Below, in pieces: positions 57,476-64,000 of a DNA stretch of 64,000 nucleotides. The first letter of the stretch is position 1. Each line of letters begins with the position of its first letter. The DNA comes from Akanthomyces muscarius (lineage: Eukaryota > Ascomycota > Sordariomycetes > Hypocreales > Cordycipitaceae): NCBI RefSeq assembly GCF_028009165.1, contig NC_079242.1, positions 4,898,001 to 4,962,000 on the forward strand. Direction: 5' to 3'. The notes below the pieces were generated by a model. That model was not told where the DNA came from and did not search any database. It worked only from the letters and a program-made list of their open reading frames with translations. The position numbers were made by a program, and so were the translations under genes.

Positions 57476-60325
57476 TCACAGCCGCCCGTAGACGACTCGT
57501 CCTTCACGACCCCACGCCTCGTCCGCGTACCCTGGCGGCGGCGGACCAGCAGGCACACCATGGCGAGGCACGTGGCCGAGGTGCGACGTCGGCGGCGGCG
57601 GTTGGCTGCCGTGATGGCCGCGCGGCAAAAAGTACGTGTACTGCTCGTGCTCAGGCCCGTAGCGGTGATGCGGCGACATGTGCTCGTGCTCACGGTAGCC
57701 GGGCGGCGGGTGATGAGGCGGCACCTCGTGGCCGGAGCTCAGCGGCCGCCCTGGCAAGGGCGCGCCGCGGTGGTCACCGGGCACGTAAGCGCTCGCAGAC
57801 CGCCAGTGGTGCGGACGGCCGCGGTGCTCCGGACGGCCGTGCGGCGCACGCGGGAAGCGGCCCTCGAGTTGGGCGCTGATGGGCGGCAGAGACGGCTGCT
57901 GTTGCTGCTGGGCATGAGGAGGCGGCGGCCCGCTGTGGTAGCGAAGCTCGCCGTTGCTGAGCGCGTAGGCGCTGTCGCTGCGCGCAGACTGCGGCGACGA
58001 CTCGTAGCCGTCCCAGCGAGGAGGACCGCCACCCGGCGGCAGCTGCTGGCCGGGATAGTACGAGTCGGGGGGCGACGCGGTGCCGTAGCCGTGGCTACCG
58101 TGGCGGTATTCGAGCGGCTGGATCCTCGGCACAACGTTGGGCGCGCGCGTGGTTTGGGGCGGCAGCACATTGCCCGGGGGAGGAGGAGGCTGCATCTCGC
58201 CGTAGGACAGCGCCGACGCTAGGGGAGGCAGCTGCGCAGAGTCTGGATGTGGTGGTCCATACGAAGGGCGACGGACGAGACGTGCGCGCTTGCCCGATGG
58301 GCTGGCAACCTCGTAGGTGTTCTCCCCCGAATGGTGGTGGTAGTGCCCGTGGTGATGGTGGTGCTGTTGCTGCAGGTGGTAGAACCCGCCCCCATGACCA
58401 TCGGGGTAGGCCGTCTCGCGATGGCCAAAGTCGAGCGACTCGGGGGCCTTGCGCTTCGGCGTCTTGATACCGCTGGGACCGTTGCTCGACATGCGGCTTT
58501 GACGACGGCCGTTGCGTGCCGACTTGGAACCCGCGCCGGAATCAGCCTCGACAATATCTGGCAGAAACTCAATTTCGGGCACCTGCGCGAGGTTTCCGTC
58601 TTTAATCTCCTTGTGTAGACGCTCAGCCACCTCGAGAACCTCCTCGGTTGTGTAGCCGGAAGCGACGCGCTGGATGAGCCACTCGGGCACAGCGGTGCCT
58701 GCAGTGCTGCGGGCGTCGTGAGCGGCAGCGTCGTCGACGATGCCGCCGCCGCCGTTCTCAATACGGCTTTGTTCGCGCTTGCGCAGCGACAGCGTCCACA
58801 TACGAATATAAGCGCCGTTATGCTGCTGGCGATTCTCCTCGCTCCACGCTTGCAGACGCATAATCTGCAGCTTGACGAGCTCCATCTGGTTGAGGGGATA
58901 CGTCTTTGCATTGCGGTATCGAATGCGCTGGTAGTGTTTGCGGCAGTAGTACACCCATACGTGCTTGGGGATGCGCAACGTGCACGCCTTGTTGCGGCCA
59001 AAGAGGTGGGAGATGGCTTTACGGAGCTGCGAGCCCGTGTCGCAATCTTTGACAAACATGCAGTAGGCTTCTTGGTCCTGCTTCAGGGAGGCGCCCGTTT
59101 CGGTTGCCTCAGAGCTGCGTCGCGAGTCCTCGGTCGGTTCCTCGACACTCGGTCGTGACGAGACAGTTTCTGAGATGACGGGCTGCGCAGCGTGGCGTGG
59201 CATCCGGGCCACGGAGCACTGAGCGATATCTGGCGCTGACATGGTTCGCTTGTGCATCTTGCTGACCGAGTTGCCATTTGACTGTATTGATCGACTGAAG
59301 AGCGTTAGCAAAGAATATATAACCATCGTTGAAACAGGCTGTTGAAACGTCGGATCGTTGGTGCCGGCTCAACAATCTGTCAGTGCCACTTGTCTGTGAT
59401 AGACTGCATGACATGTTTCCACCATCTGTCGGGCTCAAATTCCAGGGCTGAGCTTGAATCGTCCCCTAACCAACCCGAACCCGACGCGACTGCAGTGCTT
59501 GGCGCTTGCCAACCAGTTTCTTGGTGATAGGGAGAGACTTACAATTCCTCGTTTGTTTGCGCAGCGGATTCCGAGTCTCTGTGGCTTGCCATACGATCGA
59601 GCGAACTTCCCCTGCCTTGTAGTGTGGCATCTTTTCCAGATTGTAGAGTGCTGATGGTCGTGACTGAAGACACTCGCGAGTGCGATCTTGACGCTGAGGC
59701 ATGAGTGGATTGGCTGCGGTGGCTGGCTAGAGCCGAGTTCCTCGGTTCCATCCCCCCATGCTCAGCATCACTTTGCTCCGGGGAAATGAATGGTCTGCGA
59801 CTGTCAGCCGATGCCAAAACAAAAGCATTAGTTGGCACCTACTTTAATATGACTCTGTTAGGGAGGGCGGATTTGCATCGAGGTGATCTGTTTTCGTTAG
59901 ACTCCGTCTTCATACTGAATCTTTTGTACGTACAGTAAAGTGCGCGAAGAAAGAATTCGGGGAGATTGCGATGACGCAGAAACTTCCGCAGAGCAGATTG
60001 AGTCGTGTCTTGAGCTGTTGTACAGGCCGTCTTCGCTCTCCGTCTCGGTGCGCCCGTCAGCTTGGAAAGAAAACACAGAACTCGACCGCGGTTTTGTGTC
60101 GAGTGCCAGTTGCAGCGAGTAAGCTCGTGCTCCCCAGACCGAGGAGTTTTGGCGAGGGCTTCTTTCATATTCTGCAGGTCCGAGTGTTCGCTCTGGCGAT
60201 GGTGTAGGAAGCGCTGAAGACGGTACTGTGTGGCCACCCTCCGTAATGGCTGGCGATGCTGATGATCTCGGTGGTTTTGACGAGCTGACGGATCCTGCCG
60301 TGTTGAGGAGCGAAGTTACGTCCAT
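57476..60325 (-). CDS. Uncharacterised fungal protein with conserved Cys/His block (ORP1-like annotation class)
   Basis: Three exons, 60325-59934, 59800-59543 and 59294-57476, give 822 residues. The first 280 residues are Ser-rich and disordered. Residues about 290-370 form a conserved basic block: AYCMFVKDCDTGSQLRKAIS, then LFGRNKACTLRIPKHVWVYY and CRKHYQRIRYRN, with C295, C301, C321, C334 and H337. Similar fungal proteins are annotated as ORP1-like; I recall that label but cannot verify a function. A helical segment follows (MELVKLQIMRLQAWSEEN), then WLIQRVASGYTTEEVLEVAE. The last 350 residues are His/Pro/Gly/Gln-rich low complexity. Nuclear or DNA/RNA binding is inferred from the basic block. 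The intron 1 acceptor has a near neighbour (a two-residue difference). Confidence 0.75.
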
Positions 60326-61021
60326 GTTGACGCTGATCTGAGAAGGGTAGTTGAAAACGTGTCGAGGAAAATCCAAATGAAAAGAGTAAGGCGCTGTTCT
60401 GGGTATATGTGGCCTACAGGCGTATTCGAAGCCCCCGAGTTGTGCAGCTCCGAAGATGCAAATCTCTTTCCAGTCTGAGGAGAAAAAAGCTGGGAATAAG
60501 AAGAGGGAAAGTAAGGGTGTAAAAGTACACAAGGCTTAGTGGCAGAAGCTGATGTTGATAATCCACCGTGCTTACTGTGAAGTCAAGGGAACCAGCATAG
60601 AACAAGTCAATACTTCAAAAGACCAAAATGTACCATGGAACGGCTCAGGTCAGAAACGGGCCATCCGACGTATTTGATGCGATCGACGTGTGCCCAGGAG
60701 ATCTCACGCACTGACTGCTTAATGGTCCCCGAGGAGATCGAAACAATCCGACCGCTTATGCACCTAGGGCGACAAGGGCGTAAAAGGTTTCTGTATGCCC
60801 TACACGTGTATTATTTTTTTCCACTGGGGGGCCCAGTTCTTTGCAGGACCGAGCAAAACAAGACGGGCAGCCCTCTCCACAGCTTGGGCCACCAAGGTCT
60901 TGAAACAGTAGAAAGTGGCTATGCGTGACAAGGGTATGTAGATGAGGTGGTGGAAGGAGTGGAAGAGGAATAGAGGCCCCCGTGCAGGCTATTTTTATCA
61001 ACAGCACCAAGATGGTAGTAT

Positions 61022-61040
61022 GGGGGGGGGGGGGGGGGGG
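61022..61040. repeat. G19 homopolymer
   Basis: Nineteen consecutive G on the + strand, flanked by T and AA. Confidence 0.9.
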
Positions 61041-61780
61041 AACTGGAGTCTCAGGCACCGTCAAACGCTCTGAGACAGGACTGTCGCGTCGAGGTGCAAC
61101 AGAACAATAGATAAATGTCCGTGGGCAATGGAGTGTAGAGGCGAGGTGGTCGAGAATATAACAAGAAGAATGCCGGGGAGGGAGGCTGAGGAATGGTGCA
61201 GAGTATATCCCTGTTTGGCGAGGAAACGGTAGAACCTTGGGTCAGCCTCGCATAAGGATCAGTGGAATGATGAGCCTTCGATAGTAAACTTCGTGGAGTA
61301 CGGTGTAAAGAAACACAGAGTGGGCCAGACTCGGTTGTCGACGTCTGATTGCAAGGACAGCGGTGAGTACCGTGAGTTTTACGGCTGTGAGAGCTGCTCC
61401 GAGTTACGCAGGGGGTATATTGGAGCGGGCAAGGACTGCGTGTAATGCATGCTCACTGAAAGTTTGCCAACAGCATAGGTAGTTGAAGAACGAGTACACA
61501 GAGCGGGAGGATGGCTGGCTGTAGCGGAAGGGAATGGACACGGCGGGAGACACTTTGACAGCACTAGTTTCCAACCCCCAGTCCCAATGACCCTGGAGAA
61601 CAGGATGCGACAACCAGCAGGACGGAAGTGCTCGACTGTACCACCTTGTGCTTGTCTGCCACATCACAAGCATGCGGCGGGGCTCTCCAGCGATGACTCG
61701 CGGTAGTCGGCAGTTCCGGGAACAGGGGACATCCCAGCAAAGCATCAGTAGGGTGGATCATTGTGATTGATGGTGGTCTT

Positions 61781-61799
61781 GGGGGGGGGGGGGGGGGGG
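61781..61799. repeat. G19 homopolymer
   Basis: A second nineteen-base G run on the same strand, 759 bases after the first and flanked by T on both sides. Confidence 0.9.
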
Positions 61800-64000
61800 T
61801 TGCTTGCTACCATGGCGCTGGTATGATTTGTGAAGGAGCACGGACTCTTGGAATTTTTGACAATCTCCTGCAACATTATGCGACGAGAGGCTGGCTCCTT
61901 GTTAGAACTGCAAGAGCATAACTGGGATGATGCAGGCAAACGAATCATGAACGTACAGATCAAGAAACGGCCAATCCCTGAGAATCCACTTACACTGACG
62001 TTCATAGTTCAAGGGGGCAAAAGGTGGCACAAGATTGGCCCGGCTTCCAACAGGCACGGGTGCTGGCGAATAATCGGAGGCGGGCCCAGCAAGAGGCGAG
62101 ATGAACTCTACTTTTACTGTGATTTCCCGCCCATCGTACTCTCCAAAAATCAGACGGCAAGACGGTGCGAGCTATCGGTCAATCTCACGAGCAGACCCAC
62201 CGGCTCTGCCAATATTTTGCAGATGGGATGTGGCCGAGGCGGGAGAGACTTGGGCCAACCAGAGTTGATAGGTTGCCACAGCAAGCTGGGCCAGGAAATC
62301 GCACCATGCGGCTGGTCCAGGTGGGAAGGGAGACGTTGAGCAGAAAGTTTACAGTCGGAACTGTGTGGAACCAGGAACCATGGCGTATGGGTGTGGACCG
62401 GCTAAGCTTGTCGAAGTGTCTCCTATGCCCCTCCCCCGGCACCCTTACCCACGGCAGGTGGCCTGTGTGCATCCGTCTGGACATACATAGGCTGCAGCGA
62501 ATACTGGTAGAAAAAGCAGGGCGTGGTCGCTCGGCGTGCATCTGTAAGTTGGTCGCCGAAGGCGGCGCCAAGAGGGTGCATCGCTCGGCCTTGAGTGTAC
62601 AATCCGTTTTGATGACTGCACGTGAATCGAGACTAGCGCAAACAAGATCCTGGTTTCAGAGCCACCCAAGTGACGGGCTAGGGGCCTGGCGTGGTTGTCG
62701 CTTTGATATCCTGCTCTCCGAGCTTGGGCTCAAGAGCGAGCCAGAAGTTCAGAGGACTACTGCACGTCCCAGCACCGTGCTGGACTGATCTTTTACAATG
62801 CTGCCCTGCCGAGCTGGCATGCGCCTCCCACGCGGGACTGAATTAGTGACTATGGCGGCCACTGCATGCCAGGCGTTCTATTGTAATCTCCGCCATAGGC
62901 TCGTAAAATCGAAGCTTAAATAAGAATGCCAGCGACTCAGGGTCACGGCGCCCAAGAATGGGACTGAATGGTGGCCCTTTGCAGTTGAGTTTGATCTAGC
63001 GAGCCTGCAGAAGTAAATAGTTCAGCCCGCTGGCTACCAACAAGGGATAAATGCTCGCGTGGCAGCACGCCGGACCCTATTCGCGTATGGTAGCGAGTGG
63101 ATGAATTGGAGCTTCTTTTCTGCTCTAGTTGCTCTAGTACGCCACAAGCACACCACTCGAAGTACATACTTGAAAGCACATGGCCGTAAATGTTTTGTCG
63201 GCGTGTCGAATTGGTGTTTCAAAGGTCGCAAGAGGGGGGTTAGAGCTGAACTTACCTCGGCGCCACCACCCTACAATCACAGAGACCAGCACGAGCGAGA
63301 AGCAAGGGCAAAACCAAGTCGACGTCGCCGGGTCCTACGTAAAGTAGACAGTGGACCACGAGCCTGAACAGGCAGCCGCATCACTGAGAAAACAGGTGAC
63401 GGATGTTTCAGTGGGCCCAAGAGCCAGCGAGGCTACATGAGATAGCCGATTTGAGGTTCTCGGCCGCGAAGAACTCGAGCCTGGTCAAAGGATGTGATGG
63501 CTCTTGCTTGCCTGTGCCTGGGCACCAACTACCTCGTTGCTCCTTTCCAGTACTGGTAAGCTTGTGCGAGAGTGACAAGGGGCCAGACGGGAAGCGTCTC
63601 GACGCTGGAGGCGTGCGGCCTGGAATGCCTCCGGGCGTGTGATTTGAAATTTGCTTTGTGGCGTGTCGTGGTCGGGATGGAGTTCGATGGGCCAAAATAG
63701 AAAATAGAGTTTGTGAGAGCTGCATTTGCGCCTTTCTCAGACGAGTTTAGTGGGGGGCTCGAGCCAAACGTCACTTTCAGGTAGGAGCTGGGGGGAGGAG
63801 AGGCAGGCATTCCGGGAAACGTTAAACTAAGAAGGGAGCAGCGCGGCGGGGGGCGCCAATAGCGCTCTGGTCCGGTCTTTTGCTTCGCTCGATGACTCGC
63901 GGGTGGGCTGGCGGAATGATGGGCGGGTTGGCGGGATAGCACGCAAGTCCGGATCAGCCCCCTCGCCCCCCGTTGATTGTCACCGGTGATGGCGCGGCGG

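Larger units (their letters stand above)
60326..64000. other. 3.7 kb gene-free right edge with two 19-base G tracts
   Basis: Upstream region of the preceding minus-strand gene. Runs of 19 G occur at 61022-61040 and 61781-61799. ORFs in the region (for example 61878-62339) have no convincing domains. No tRNA or other RNA gene was recognised. Confidence 0.45.

Noticed and set aside
61830..62339. Plus-strand ORF near the second G tract
   Set aside because: No ATG at the upstream end; the first ATG is at 61878, and no domain is visible.

Overview
The window is nuclear DNA of a filamentous ascomycete, most likely a Sordariomycete of the order Hypocreales. This is inferred from gene architecture: short 45-110 base introns with GTANGT donors, CTRAC-like branch points and YAG acceptors; pyrimidine-rich leaders before start codons; a Zn2Cys6 regulator; and typical Pezizomycotina families. 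Species cannot be fixed from the sequence alone. I resolved 21 protein genes, 14 of them intron-containing and spliced by hand with the reading phase checked at every junction, plus one intron-bearing tRNA. There is no CRISPR array, rRNA or recognisable transposon.

Left part (1-20.9 kb): a USP7/Ubp15-type deubiquitinase, a three-exon small secreted Cys-rich protein, an NmrA-like dehydrogenase divergent from a RidA-family protein, an uncharacterised fungal protein, mitoribosomal mS35 divergent from ALG13, the actin regulator AIP1, an 8-cysteine GPI-anchored wall protein, and an Ahc1-like zinc-finger chromatin protein.

Middle (20.9-41.6 kb): an Alba-domain RNase P/MRP-like protein, VTC1 (polyphosphate synthesis) divergent from a Tctex-type dynein light chain, an F-box-like protein, tRNA-Glu(CTC), a GT31-like glycosyltransferase with an Apple/PAN-like tail, and neutral ceramidase divergent from a SIS-domain sugar-phosphate isomerase of the bacterial KdsD type.

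Right part (41.6-64 kb): a Zn2Cys6 transcription factor with a GC-AG intron, a second NmrA-like protein, a GNAT acetyltransferase, an SPX-domain membrane protein, and an 822-residue protein with a conserved Cys/His block. The last two are separated by 7.25 kb without a recognisable gene, and about 3.7 kb at the right edge is also gene-free.

Most of the window is housekeeping. Two genes share a theme, phosphate/polyphosphate: VTC1, with two CACGTGGGG boxes upstream, and the SPX-membrane protein 22 kb away. I found no convincing new multi-gene system. The best leads are regulatory or structural: paired CGG-N10-CCG palindromes in one divergent promoter, the CACGTGGGG pair, a perfect 15 bp hairpin that shares a word with a nearby 10 bp repeat, two 19-base G tracts, and the secreted Cys-rich protein.
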